NCBI GenBank assembly: GCA_038142005.1
Contig: JAYQJE010000005.1
Location: 1-64,000, forward strand
Origin: SHAN690 sp023262195
Lineage (GTDB): Bacteria; Bacteroidota; Bacteroidia; Flavobacteriales_G; Salibacteraceae
Length of the DNA stretch: 64,000 bases
Direction of reading: 5' to 3'
Part shown: positions 36,528 through 46,144 of the stretch, piece after piece
Numbering within the stretch: position 1 is the first letter of the stretch
How the letters are laid out: each line of letters begins with the position of its first letter
Made by a program: the position numbers and the translations under genes
The notes under the pieces: generated by a model
Told to the model about the DNA's origin: nothing
Database searches by the model: none
Seen by the model: only the letters and a program-made list of their open reading frames with translations

Positions 36528-37180
36528 TTATTGTTTGGATTTAAAATTTCCCTTTTTCCACGCTTCAATAAACTGTGCCCATGCCACCGGATTCAGAAGG
36601 CTTACCTGAGGCAATTGCCCTTGTTGGTAGAGCCTTGTATATTCCTGTTGCACAGCTAGCGCAGAGTTGGCTTGGGCACTAAGCGGAACGCCTTGAATAG
36701 CGAGTCTTACGTCTTCGCGAGTCAAGTTTTCGAAGGCTCGGTCGTAATCATCTTTTGGAGTATTGAGCGATAAAAATGCGGTTCTAAACTGTTCTTTGCT
36801 TGGCCATGGATATACATCGGTGGTGGGTAGCTCAAGCGTATCTTTTTGCATCATTTGAATCATGGAGTAGCGGATATCCGAAAGAGTATCGTCAATAACT
36901 ACCTGAGCCTTTTTATAACCTACGCTGCTAAAAACGATCGTATCATTTTTGGCCACTACCAAAGAGAAAAAACCGTAATAGTCGCACATCGTACCACGAT
37001 TTTCACCTTTAATTAAAACGCTAGTGAAAGGAACTGGGGTGAGACTATCACCAGAAACAACCACGCCTGAGAGTTGGACTAAACCTGCACTAGGATCGGG
37101 GTCAGATTGACATAAACCTTCGTTTAGGAAGGAAAAACAGCAAGTAGAGGTAAAAGGTATTTTAGCATCACTAAGCGCAT
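36528..37180 (-). CDS. exported carboxypeptidase-regulatory-like domain protein (frameshift near 37133)
   Basis: ATG 37180 gives MRLVMLKYLLPLLAVF, a signal peptide. One T missing from the T5 run near 37133 (plus-strand A5) breaks the frame, and adding it gives VFSFLNEGLCQSDPDPSAGL. The mature part is a CarboxypepD_reg-like beta-sandwich (LSGVVVSGDSLTPVPFTSVLIKG, GTMCDYYGFFSLVVAKNDTIVFSSVGYKKA), followed by about 100 helical residues of no known family. The start codon sits in a TAATG overlap with the stop of the M23 peptidase gene, so translation is coupled. Perhaps an envelope adaptor. Confidence 0.75.
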
Positions 37181-38816
37181 TATTTTCTGTAAAAGCTACC
37201 CTCAAAGGTGCCAACATTTCCGGCCATATCCACAACCTCTATTTTCAATTGTTGTAGCGTTTTCATTACTTGTATGTCTGAAACACTGATAGTCAGTCGA
37301 TTACTCTTGGGTTCGTACTCAGCTAAGACCCACTCATTATTAATTGTTGCATCAAACGACTCTATGCCGCTAAAATTGTCTGAAATAGTAAACAGAAGAG
37401 CACCTTGGGTAAATGTTTTATTCGTTGCAAAGTTCACTGAGGTAATGGACGGAGCTTGAGTATCTGTGGTTACACCAAATCTTCCCAGTGTTTTAGATTC
37501 ACCGATCAACCAGTCTCCACTGCGCTTCGTTGGAATAGCACGTACTGGTCGGCCATCATTATTGAGTCTAGCCAACACTTCTCCTGATTTATAGGGCTGA
37601 CGATGCTGCACTTCAAGAGGATAGTTAATCGGAATGAACGGATTTAGAAACTCAATGCTTTGAGCGTCTTCTTTGAGTTCGAGCGCTGTGTTTTCGTATA
37701 AAGCATAGGGTTCGAGACCAAGCCTCCAATTTTCACTTTCGTATAAATAATATGCTGAGCAATCGATGTAGGTTCCTGATGGTTTGGTAGAAGGCGGTTT
37801 TGGGTTAACAACAATCTTAACGGTTGTCTCAGAAATATTTCCAGCAACATCCAGTGCTTGAATTAAAACTTCATGCTGTCCTTCAGAAAGGGTAACCAAG
37901 CCTTTATTTATTGGCGTTTTTAAGTTTGGTAGAAAATTACCAGGAAGCCGATATAGCCGCATGAATCTTTGATGGGTACGATAATAGTGCCCGTAATCAA
38001 TAAGAGCGTTGAGCTGTCGGCTCACGTCAAATGCTATGCTGTCAGCAATAAATTTACTGTGCAGTTTACCATTCACAATGCAACGAATTTCATAAATGCC
38101 ATTTCGGTTTACGGAGCCATCTTGAGAATCATATGCAGAAACTTCTAATCCAAAGGTGCCAGCTACTGAAACTGGATTTCCACCCGCAACGAGTCCACGC
38201 GATACTCTGAAGCGGTTATTTGTTTGGCTAGTTGCGTCATAAACTCCAATTGCTTCAATAACCGGTGGTTTCTGATCGGATGCAGGGAAGTCAAATAAGA
38301 GCGGGTTTCGAGGTATTTCACTCTGCGTTTCTCTTATTTCAAAATGGAGGTGCGGACCTCCGCTTCCACCTGTATTTCCTGAGAAAGCTATAATCTCGTC
38401 TTTTGATACTTGAAGATCATTGCTGCCAGGATACACATCTACAGTAAACGATTTTAGGCGGTACTGTTCCTGCTTAATGTAAGCTTCAATGGTTTCGTTA
38501 AAACCATTTAAGTGAGCATACACTGTGGTATATCCCTGAGGGTGGTCAACATAAATAACCTTTCCGTATCCGTAGGGTGAGATTTTAATTCTACTGACAA
38601 ATCCTTCTTCAACGACATGGACAGGCAGATTGACATTCCCATTGGTTTTTAGATCGACTCCAGCGTGAAAGTGATTTGGTCTTAACTCACCATAATTTCC
38701 AGAGAATGCAGGGACAATTTCAAGGGGATTGGCTACATAAAAAGGTTGAAGCTGACCGATAACAGTGACGCAATTCAAGCATAAAAAAAGAAAATGATTG
38801 ATAGAAGTCGCTTCAT
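37180..38816 (-). CDS. M23 (LytM-type) metallopeptidase-family protein (frameshift near 38785)
   Basis: ATG 38816 gives MKRLLSIIFFF; one base change in the T7 run near 38783-38789 restores FLCLNCVTVIGQLQPFYV, a Sec signal. The catalytic domain (about residues 40-190) has NHFHAGVDLKT and GPHLHFE, giving the H-x-x-x-D and H-x-H zinc ligands of peptidoglycan endopeptidases, plus YGYGKVIYVDHPQGYTTVYAHL. The C-terminal 350 residues hold Ig-like beta modules (PPVIEAIGVYD, VALDVAGNIS-type repeats). The long annotated-style start at 38895 is rejected because it disrupts the signal. First gene of the operon reaching lipB. Confidence 0.85.
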
Positions 38817-38945
38817 TGTTAACGCTGCGAATATTGTCAACATTGTCAATACAAGATTCATTCATTCCTGTTTTGATTACCAAATATTTTGTCAATATTT
38901 GGACAGCTCGAAAGAGCTACACCATTATTCTATAAATAGCTTAGT

Positions 38946-39236
38946 GTGACAGATTTAAACGATTCGATTGAAAGTCTTGGTAAAAAAACGGACGCACTCA
39001 TCGATGCACTTCGTAAGGCTCGGATTAAAATCGATCAATTGAATCAAGACAAGGAGCGGCTCAACAAGAAATGTGAGGATGAAGCGAAGCGAATTCTTGA
39101 GCTAAAAGAAGAGAATAAAGTGCTGAAACTAGCAGCTGCGATTAAGGGAAATGAGGAGACGGTATCAGACTCAAAGCGCAAGATCAGTCAAATGGTGCGG
39201 GAAATAGACAGATGCATCGCAAAATTGAACGATTAA
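38946..39236 (+). CDS. coiled-coil protein next to zapA (ZapB-like)
   Basis: A 96-aa protein that is almost wholly coiled coil: LGKKTDALIDALRKARIKIDQLNQDKERLNKKCEDEAKRILELKEENKVLKLAAAIKG, then a short C-terminal helix (SQMVREIDRCIAKLND). The start is GTG. It precedes zapA by 3 bases and the pair is conserved in Bacteroidota, so a role in Z-ring organisation like ZapB is plausible but is inferred from context and coiled-coil nature only. Confidence 0.7.
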   Translation: MTDLNDSIESLGKKTDALIDALRKARIKIDQLNQDKERLNKKCEDEAKRILELKEENKVLKLAAAIKGNEETVSDSKRKISQMVREIDRCIAKLND

Positions 39237-39239
39237 CCA

Positions 39240-39527
39240 ATGAGCGAACTTTCAATAAAGGTCAATATTGCAAACAGAACTTATCCTTTATCGGTTTTGA
39301 GAGAGGAAGAAGAAGAAGTGAGGAAGGCAGCAAAGTACATAAACGAGCGCTTGACAGAACTTCAAAAGAGTTTTGCGGTTAAAGATAAGATTGATCTCTT
39401 TGCCATGCTAGCGCTTGAAATGACCCTAGAAAAGGGGCATGGAAAGGAAGAGTTGGTGAATGACCAAGTAGCGAACAGCATTACTGAGTTGATCCAAAAG
39501 ATTGATTCAGAGCTTGCATCGAAATAA
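39240..39527 (+). CDS. zapA: cell division protein ZapA
   Basis: A 95-aa FtsZ-associated protein that stabilises the Z ring. The N-terminal globular part (SIKVNIANRTYPLSVLREEEEEVRKAAKYINERL) matches the ZapA domain, where E. coli has DIQIFGRSLRVNCP-like strands, and the C-terminal half is a coiled coil (DLFAMLALEMTLEK). It is followed by the 6S-like RNA, as in many bacteria where zapA and ssrS are neighbours. Confidence 0.88.
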   Translation: MSELSIKVNIANRTYPLSVLREEEEEVRKAAKYINERLTELQKSFAVKDKIDLFAMLALEMTLEKGHGKEELVNDQVANSITELIQKIDSELASK

Positions 39528-39540
39528 CGTTCTTTAAAAT

Positions 39541-39755
39541 ATTCCCGCACGAACCAATTTGGTTTTGTAACCTGAACATTAATAACGCTGGGGTGAATCT
39601 TAGTGTTGAAGAGGGCAGGCCTGTTTATCCCAATTTTATAATTGGGAGATTTTTCCGATTTATCGGGAAGACACTGGACGTCCGATTTAACCGGATAACT
39701 CCAAAAATTAGCTTTTCAGGAGGTTACAATGCTCCCGGTTTGTGCGGGTTTTTTT
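39541..39755 (+). ncRNA. ssrS: 6S RNA (SsrS-like) with terminator
   Basis: The 250 bases between zapA and rny hold no gene but fold as a long interrupted hairpin. The closing stem CCCGCACGAACC (39544-39555) pairs with GGTTTGTGCGGG (39737-39748), followed by a T tract (39749-39755) that would terminate. The central part has paired segments flanking an internal open region around GGGCAGGCC...GGACGTCC, as expected for 6S RNA mimicking an open promoter. The zapA-6S adjacency is known from many bacteria. Small frames in this interval are disregarded. Length (about 205-215) fits. Confidence 0.75.
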
Positions 39756-39777
39756 ATTCGAAAAAACTAACAATAGA

Positions 39778-41310
39778 ATGATAGAAACAATTGTTGGAAT
39801 TGCTGGAGCTGTAATCGGTGCATTGCTGGTTTACTTCGGTTTAAAAAATTCCATTAAGACCGAAAAACAAAGGCTGATCAAAGAAGCGGAAAGCGAGGCA
39901 GAGCGGATCAAGAAGGATAAAATGATCCAAGCCAAAGAGAAATTTGTGCAGCTAAAAAGTGAGCACGAAAAGTCGATCCTAGCAAAGGATAAGAAGATCA
40001 ATGAAGCCGAGAGTCGTGTGAAACAGAAGGAAAATACGCTGAATCAAAGACTGGGCGATGCAAAAAAGAAGGAGCAAAAACTTGATCAACTTAAGGAGAA
40101 CCTCAATCGACAGATTGAGGTAAACATGAAAAAAGAGGAAGAGTTAGAAAAACTTCTATCCAAGCAAGTCAAACAACTCGAATCTGTAAGCAACATAAGC
40201 GCTGATGAAGCTAAAGAGCAGCTTAAAGAAGTGCTTATAAGTGAAGCGCGTACTGAGGCCATGAGTCTTATTAAGGAGATTCATGATGAAGCTAAGCTCA
40301 ACGCCAATACGGACGCGAAAAAGATTGTGGTTGAAACCATACAGCGAATCGCCACAGAGCAGGCTATCGAAAACTCAGTGTCTGTGTTCAACATCGAGAA
40401 TGATGATGTGAAAGGGCGAATCATCGGGCGAGAGGGACGAAATATTCGTGCCATTGAAGCGGCCACGGGTGTTGAAATCATTGTGGATGATACACCAGAG
40501 GCAATCATTTTAAGTTGCTTTGACCCGATTCGAAGAGAAATCGCAAGATTGTCGCTTCACCAGTTAGTGACAGACGGTAGAATTCACCCTGCACGGATTG
40601 AAGAGGTGGTGAAAAAGACTTCCAAAAAGCTTGATGATGAAATCATGGAAACAGGCAAGCGCACTTGCATTGATTTGAATATTCATGGTTTACATCCCGA
40701 ACTTATCCGCATGGTAGGCCGCATGAAGTATCGTTCATCTTATGGGCAAAACTTATTGAAACACAGTAGGGAAGTGGCTAATCTTTGTGCGACTATGGCC
40801 GCGGAGCTTGGTTTAAATGCTAAAGTGGCGAAACGCGCTGGCTTATTGCATGATATTGGGAAAGTGCCTGATGAAGAAAGCGAACTGCCACACGCGTTGC
40901 TCGGAATGAAATTGGCCGAGAAATACAATGAAAAACCCGATGTGTGTAATGCAATAGGAGCACACCACGATGAAATTGAGATGACCACGCTCATTTCCCC
41001 AATTGTGCAAGTGTGTGATGCCATAAGTGGAGCGCGGCCAGGTGCGAGACGAGAAATTGTTGAGGCATACATTCAACGAATCAAGGATCTTGAAAATCTT
41101 GCAATGGATTACGAAGGAGTAACGAAGGCTTTTGCCATACAAGCGGGGCGTGAACTTCGAGTGATGGTCGAAAGCGAGAAAGTAAAAGATGGTGATGTGG
41201 AAAAGCTCGCATTTGAGATTTCTCAAAAGATTCAAGATGAAATGACGTATCCAGGTCAAGTAAAAATTACAGTCATTAGAGAAACACGCGCACAAGCCGT
41301 AGCAAGGTAA
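39778..41310 (+). CDS. rny: ribonuclease Y
   Basis: Membrane-anchored endoribonuclease that initiates mRNA decay. ATG 39778 gives the N-terminal anchor MIETIVGIAGAVIGALLVYFG, then a long coiled coil (residues about 28-150). A KH domain (NDDVKGRIIGREGRNIRAIEAATGVEIIVDDTPEAI) and an HD domain (LLKHSREVANLCATMAAELGL, AGLLHDIGKV with the HD pair, AIGAHHDEIE) follow. The end PGQVKITVIRETRAQAVAR is conserved. 510 residues, intact. The in-frame ATG at 39742 overlaps the RNA terminator and is rejected. Confidence 0.95.
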   Translation: MIETIVGIAGAVIGALLVYFGLKNSIKTEKQRLIKEAESEAERIKKDKMIQAKEKFVQLKSEHEKSILAKDKKINEAESRVKQKENTLNQRLGDAKKKEQKLDQLKENLNRQIEVNMKKEEELEKLLSKQVKQLESVSNISADEAKEQLKEVLISEARTEAMSLIKEIHDEAKLNANTDAKKIVVETIQRIATEQAIENSVSVFNIENDDVKGRIIGREGRNIRAIEAATGVEIIVDDTPEAIILSCFDPIRREIARLSLHQLVTDGRIHPARIEEVVKKTSKKLDDEIMETGKRTCIDLNIHGLHPELIRMVGRMKYRSSYGQNLLKHSREVANLCATMAAELGLNAKVAKRAGLLHDIGKVPDEESELPHALLGMKLAEKYNEKPDVCNAIGAHHDEIEMTTLISPIVQVCDAISGARPGARREIVEAYIQRIKDLENLAMDYEGVTKAFAIQAGRELRVMVESEKVKDGDVEKLAFEISQKIQDEMTYPGQVKITVIRETRAQAVAR

Positions 41311-41313
41311 ACA

Positions 41314-42306
41314 ATGGTTGAACAGAAGATATCTGGATGCAAGGTGCTGGTTACGGGAGCAGCAGGATTCATTGGCTCTAATTTGGTTGAAGACCTATTG
41401 GATCATGATAATGAAGTAATAGGGCTCGATAATTTTGAAACAGGTCATCGTGTCAACATCGAGGAATTTCAAAATCACCAGGGTTTTACATTTATTGAGG
41501 CAGATATCCTTGATAAAGAAGCCTGTGAAAAAGCTTGTAAAGGTGTAGACTATGTTCTTCACCAAGCGGCACTAGGCTCGGTGCCGCGATCCATCGAAAA
41601 CCCTATTCGCACCAATAATATAAATGTGAATGGGTTTCTAAACATCATCACAGCAGCTCGAGATCAGAAGGTAAAACGTTTTGTTTATGCTACCAGCAGT
41701 TCGGTATACGGCACAGAAAAGCGACTTCCAAAGGTTGAGGCTAAAATTGGTAGGCCGCTATCTCCATATGCCATTACGAAGCACGTAAACGAACAATACG
41801 CAAGAGTGTATTTTGACCTTTATGGTTTAGAAACCATTGGGCTGCGCTATTTTAATGTCTTCGGGAAGAAACAAGATCCCGCAGGCGCTTACGCAGCAGC
41901 AATACCTAAATTCATTGGACAGCTTATAAAACATCAGTCACCCACCATACATGGTGATGGCACACAAAGCCGGGACTTCACCTATATTGATAATGTAATA
42001 CAAGCCAATAATATTGCCGCACTTTCCACGAATCCTGTTTCTTTAGGAGAAGTGTTTAACGTGGCCTATGGTGAGAGTACTAATCTCAATGAACTTATCG
42101 AAGTGCTGCAGGAGCTTTTGAGTGATTTCGATCCTGAAATTGCAAACGTGCAAATAAAGCGTGGTGAGGAAAGAATAGGCGATGTACGCCACAGTCTCGC
42201 TTCGATTGTAAAATCGCAAACAATGCTTGGCTATCGTCCTAAGTATGATTTACAAGCCGGTCTCGAAAAAGCCATCCATTGGTATTGGAATAATTTGCAA
42301 GGATAA
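41314..42306 (+). CDS. UDP-GlcNAc C4-epimerase-like (WbpP/TviC type) SDR
   Basis: A 330-aa extended SDR. The Rossmann motif is TGAAGFIGSNLVEDLL (residues 14-29), the catalytic region SSSVYGTE...SPYAITKHVNEQYA (Tyr-x-x-x-Lys), and the sugar-binding RYFNVFGKKQDPAGAYAAAIPKFI and GDGTQSRDFTYIDNVIQAN typical of WbpP/VipB-type 4-epimerases acting on N-acetylated UDP-sugars. It begins 3 bases after rny, but its function fits the following polysaccharide genes and it marks the left edge of that locus. The start is ATG 41314. Confidence 0.85.
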   Translation: MVEQKISGCKVLVTGAAGFIGSNLVEDLLDHDNEVIGLDNFETGHRVNIEEFQNHQGFTFIEADILDKEACEKACKGVDYVLHQAALGSVPRSIENPIRTNNINVNGFLNIITAARDQKVKRFVYATSSSVYGTEKRLPKVEAKIGRPLSPYAITKHVNEQYARVYFDLYGLETIGLRYFNVFGKKQDPAGAYAAAIPKFIGQLIKHQSPTIHGDGTQSRDFTYIDNVIQANNIAALSTNPVSLGEVFNVAYGESTNLNELIEVLQELLSDFDPEIANVQIKRGEERIGDVRHSLASIVKSQTMLGYRPKYDLQAGLEKAIHWYWNNLQG

Positions 42307-42348
42307 TCTGCTAGAAATTGGACTACGTTTGCCGATAATTTTAGAACT

Positions 42349-43368
42349 ATGAGTAAAATAACTTTCAGTGTAATTGGTTTTGGTCATATTGGTAAAAAAC
42401 ATGCAACCATGGTTGCTGGAAATGATGAGAGTGAGCTACTTGCCATTGTAGATACCGATGAATCAAAGCGATCTGAAGCCAAGGCTGCATATCCATCGAT
42501 TGAAGTGTTTGATTCAATCGAGTCGCTCATCGCATCGGGTTTAGTCTCGGACGTGGTCAATATCTGTACTCCAAATGGCTACCATGCGAGACAAGCTATC
42601 CAGATGCTCGACAATAAATCACACGTGGTTATAGAAAAACCCATGGGATTGACACGTCAAGAGTGCGAGGAAGTAATATTTAAGTCTCTTCAAGTATCTA
42701 GGCATGTATTCTGTGTAAAGCAAAACAGATACAGTCCGTCTTCAAAGTGGTTGAAAGAGGTAGTTGAAAAGGACTTGTTGGGAAAGATCAATATGGTTCA
42801 ACTTAGCTGCTATTGGAACCGCGATGCACGTTATTATAAACCAGGAGGCTGGAAAGGAACACAAGACCTAGATGGAGGTGTTTTGTTCACACAGTTTAGT
42901 CACTTCATAGACATCATGTATTGGCTCTTTGGCGACATACAAAATATCGTTTCCAAGAGCACCAACTTCAATCACCAAGGGGCTACTGAATTCAATGATT
43001 CGGGTGTTGTTCAGTTTGAGTTTATCAATGGTGGTTTTGGCTCCATCAATTATTCTACCAGTATTTGGAATAAAAATTTCGAGAGTAGCATCATTGTTAT
43101 AGGAGAAAAAGGAACCGTAAAAGTGAGCGGTCAGTACATGGACCAGTTAGAATACTGTCACATCGAAGATTATGAGATGCCTGAATTAGACCCACCAAAT
43201 CCGCCAAATGATTATGGCGATTACAAGGGTAGCGCTGCTAACCACCATTACGTCATCGAAAACGTAATCAATGTGTTGACAGGGAAATCTCAAATTTCCA
43301 CAAACGCGCTAGAAGGGATGAAGGTCGTGGAAATGATCGAGCGCATTCATCGAAAGCAGAAGCAATAA
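42349..43368 (+). CDS. Gfo/Idh/MocA-family sugar dehydrogenase (WlbA/WbpB-like)
   Basis: A 339-aa NAD(P)-dependent oxidoreductase. The N-terminal dinucleotide loop is VIGFGHIGKKHATMV, the signature EKPMGLTRQEC (EKP, about residue 98) and the C-terminal substrate domain with DLDGGVLFTQFSHFIDIMYWLFG match the family. The sequence resembles UDP-N-acetylglucosaminuronate 3-dehydrogenases used to make 3-amino sugars. Next to a WbpP-like epimerase it probably modifies a nucleotide-activated amino sugar; the exact substrate is inference. No aminotransferase or acetyltransferase partner is visible nearby. Confidence 0.8.
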   Translation: MSKITFSVIGFGHIGKKHATMVAGNDESELLAIVDTDESKRSEAKAAYPSIEVFDSIESLIASGLVSDVVNICTPNGYHARQAIQMLDNKSHVVIEKPMGLTRQECEEVIFKSLQVSRHVFCVKQNRYSPSSKWLKEVVEKDLLGKINMVQLSCYWNRDARYYKPGGWKGTQDLDGGVLFTQFSHFIDIMYWLFGDIQNIVSKSTNFNHQGATEFNDSGVVQFEFINGGFGSINYSTSIWNKNFESSIIVIGEKGTVKVSGQYMDQLEYCHIEDYEMPELDPPNPPNDYGDYKGSAANHHYVIENVINVLTGKSQISTNALEGMKVVEMIERIHRKQKQ

Positions 43369-43371
43369 GGC

Positions 43372-44790
43372 TTACTTCACATTTAGTGCATACTGTATGA
43401 TAGACTCATATAGCCATACGTGCGGCTTCCATAAGGTATGATTGAAGTTCTCAGGATGCCAGAGGAAAACAAATTCTCCATTGAATTTTTTGCACTGATC
43501 GATCACGTTTTGAGCGGCCTTCATCGAGCTTTCTCCACCTCCAAAGGTGTTTACTAGCGGGCCTTCCATAATGATTAGTGGACGTTCAATCAAATTGAGT
43601 TGCTTTCGTTGTATCACATCAAAAACAGGATAGTCATAACAAACCCCAGCTCTAAAGCCAATGTCAAGAGCGAATCCGATGGTGCTATCATGAGTTAGTT
43701 GCGCATCGTTCCACATGTTCCAGGTTTCTGGATTGGAGAACCGCAAGTAGTGTTGCCTTCCTTCTTTAATTGTTTTGGCCACTTTTTGTATTCGTTCTAC
43801 CTCATCCTTAAATTGACCTGGATTCTTGAACGTATTATAACTGGGGTGTATTCCAACAATATGGTCCCGACTTTCAATGTTGGTAATGATCTCTTTGATT
43901 CGTGGTGAGGAGATATCGTATCGGGCATCATTTTCACCTTTTGCCGATGGGATAAAGTAAAAATGACTCTTTGTATTGTATCGCTCAGATACATCCATGA
44001 GCCAATCAGTAGTGTCGTAATTATCTTTTTTCAACCCAAACCGAATGGCGAAAAAATCCTTCAGGGTATTCAGCATTAGTACAGGATTCTTTCTTAGAAA
44101 TAAATCTCCTCCAAGGGCTCGAATGAACTTTTTAAGGCTGTCATATCGGGCGATGTGATCTACGTCATGAGTGATTCGAATGTCAAACTTGTATTGTTTT
44201 CTATTTTGACTACAACCCGCTTCTTGAAGCATATTCCACAATAATTCGACCCATTCATTTACTAAGGGACGATGATGGAGATTGTGCTTTACAGAAAACA
44301 ATTCACGCTCTACAGTTCTTCCGTGTTCATCCTTTTTCGGGATACAGTATTCCTCCCATCGACTCAGCATAAAGAAGGTAGATGCCACCAAATCTGTTTC
44401 GCATGTGATATGATTCCCAGTTTTTGAAATTGCTTCTGAACCGAAAAGAACTTCAAATCGATTTGAATACTGGTTTTGACTCGAGTAAGAGGATTGTGGA
44501 ATATTTTCTTTACTCAGATAGTCAGTATCAAACATTCCGAAAAATGCATCGGTCATTTTAATCTGTCCAGTGCAGCAGTCAAATTTGTAATGGTTGATTG
44601 TTTCATCAATCAACACCTCGAATTCGAGACCAAGAAAATGCCCAAGAATAACCGATATGGCATACGTTCTCTCCTCAGTGAATCCAACGGGTATGCTTAC
44701 TTTAACCAATTCCTGTTTTGAAGATGTGATGAAGGACAAATGTATGGAGTTGTATAGGTGAATAGGATTATTCTTGCAACGTGATGTCAT
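43372..44790 (-). CDS. polysaccharide deacetylase-family protein
   Basis: A 472-aa protein with a DUF7033-like N-terminal domain and a carbohydrate-esterase-4-like barrel. Motifs: ITHDVDHIARYDS (metal Asp-Asp), HFYFIPSAKG, IVGIHPSYNTFK (first His motif), HYLRFSNPETW and the C-terminal FLWHPENFNHTLW. It is the type found in O-antigen loci of Bacteroidota and presumably removes acetyl groups from an amino sugar. The start at 44790 overlaps the divergent flippase gene; a GTG near 44703 (VKVSIPVGFTEERTY) would avoid this and matches the domain start better. It converges on the dehydrogenase gene with a 3-base gap. Confidence 0.75.
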   Translation of the reverse strand: MTSRCKNNPIHLYNSIHLSFITSSKQELVKVSIPVGFTEERTYAISVILGHFLGLEFEVLIDETINHYKFDCCTGQIKMTDAFFGMFDTDYLSKENIPQSSYSSQNQYSNRFEVLFGSEAISKTGNHITCETDLVASTFFMLSRWEEYCIPKKDEHGRTVERELFSVKHNLHHRPLVNEWVELLWNMLQEAGCSQNRKQYKFDIRITHDVDHIARYDSLKKFIRALGGDLFLRKNPVLMLNTLKDFFAIRFGLKKDNYDTTDWLMDVSERYNTKSHFYFIPSAKGENDARYDISSPRIKEIITNIESRDHIVGIHPSYNTFKNPGQFKDEVERIQKVAKTIKEGRQHYLRFSNPETWNMWNDAQLTHDSTIGFALDIGFRAGVCYDYPVFDVIQRKQLNLIERPLIIMEGPLVNTFGGGESSMKAAQNVIDQCKKFNGEFVFLWHPENFNHTLWKPHVWLYESIIQYALNVK

Positions 44791-46144
44791 TTTTAAGGTC
44801 CATGCTTAAAAGATTGAACCAGAAGTTTGATGGAATGGCCAGTGGGAGTTTGATTCTGCTTGTTTTCAGACTATTTGCGCTTGGCTTGAGTTACTTGTTT
44901 ACATGGGTAGTTGCCAACTACTTTGGTGCTTCGGTTTTAGGTTCCTATGCTCTGATGAATGCCACAGTAATGGTCGGAGTCTTATTGACTCGCTCTGGTC
45001 TAGACCAGCTTTTTCTAAGAGAGGTGTCTAGTGTGGAAAAGGGAATGACAGAAAGTTATAGCCGAACATACCGAAGTATTGTTGGAATACAACTGACCAT
45101 AGGAATTGCTCTATCGCTTCTTTTGTTTGTTTCCGCTGATTGGTTAAGTAGGGCATGGCTTGATACACCATCCATGGGGATTATCCTTAAATCCGCGTCA
45201 GTGATTATTATTCCACTGGCGTTCAACTTTGTGCATGCCGAAGGCTTTCGCGGCAGAAAACAGCTTTTCAACTACATTTCGTTAACCCGTATTTGGCCAA
45301 TCGCCTTCACACTGATTGGAGTGGCTGTGACACTGCCCATTTTAGATAATGGTGCCGAAACGTTTTTTATTATTTATTTCATTTCGGTTATTCTGACCAT
45401 GATTTTGGGATTCATACTTTGGAATGTGAATACGGGCTTGTTTACATTGCCGAAGTTTGATTTCACCGAGTGGAGAAGATTGCTCAATCAGTCCTTTCCC
45501 ATGCTTTTAGCAGGTAGTATGTTTCTGATCATGGGATGGACAGATACCTTCATGCTTGGTTTTTATGAGCAAACAGAGTCGGTAGGTTACTATCATGTTG
45601 CAATTAAGGTGAGCAACGTGGTTACACTTGTGCTTTTGGGATCAACGGCATAGCTGCACCCAAAATCTCTTACAGTTGGGCCAATAAACTCCAAGCTGAG
45701 TTTATGTCTACCATCCAAAGTTCAGCAACGCTATCCTTTGTATTCAGTCTACCTCTGGTGATTCTCATTATTGCGTTCAGACATGAGCTTTTGGACCTGT
45801 TTGGGTCGGGAATGCGGGCTGCTTCCATGGCTTTGATTTTCCTATCCATAGGCCAATTTGTGAATGGGAGTTGTGGTTCCGTGATGAATATTCTGCAGAT
45901 GACATATAACCAGAAATTCGCCCAATATGTGCTTATGGCGGCAGCCTTGGTAAACGTGGCACTAAATGCTATTTTAATTCCGAGGTATGGCATTGAAGGT
46001 GCAGCTATTTCTACTGGTTGCAGCATGGCATTATGGAATATCCTAGCTGTATTAGTTGTGCGCTGGAGGCTTCAAGTCTGGTCTGTGCCCTTTGCTGGAA
46101 GGTTGTCTTCTGCACTTAAATTAATTCGAGACAAACGATCCTGA
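44784..46144 (+). CDS. polysaccharide flippase, Wzx/MATE-type (frameshift near 45650)
   Basis: Translocates lipid-linked repeat units across the inner membrane. The joined protein of about 454 residues has twelve to fourteen hydrophobic helices, e.g. LILLVFRLFALGLSYLFTWVVANYFG, TIGIALSLLLFVSADWL, LIGVAVTLPILD, and SFPMLLAGSMFLIMGWTDTFMLG, the last typical of the Polysacc_synt family. One A is missing near 45650; adding it gives LLGSTAIAAPKISYSWANKL. I chose ATG 44784 over GTG 44781. The 3' end overlaps the opposing ATP-grasp gene by 73 bases, so one of the two ends may be mis-framed. Confidence 0.8.

Noticed and set aside
38817..38895. Longer N-terminus for the M23 peptidase
   Set aside because: The upstream frame is polar and would bury the signal peptide; the start at 38816 with one T-run correction gives a normal Sec signal.
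39593..39781. Small plus-strand frame across the zapA-rny gap
   Set aside because: It runs through the 6S-like RNA and its terminator; the RNA fold explains the sequence better.
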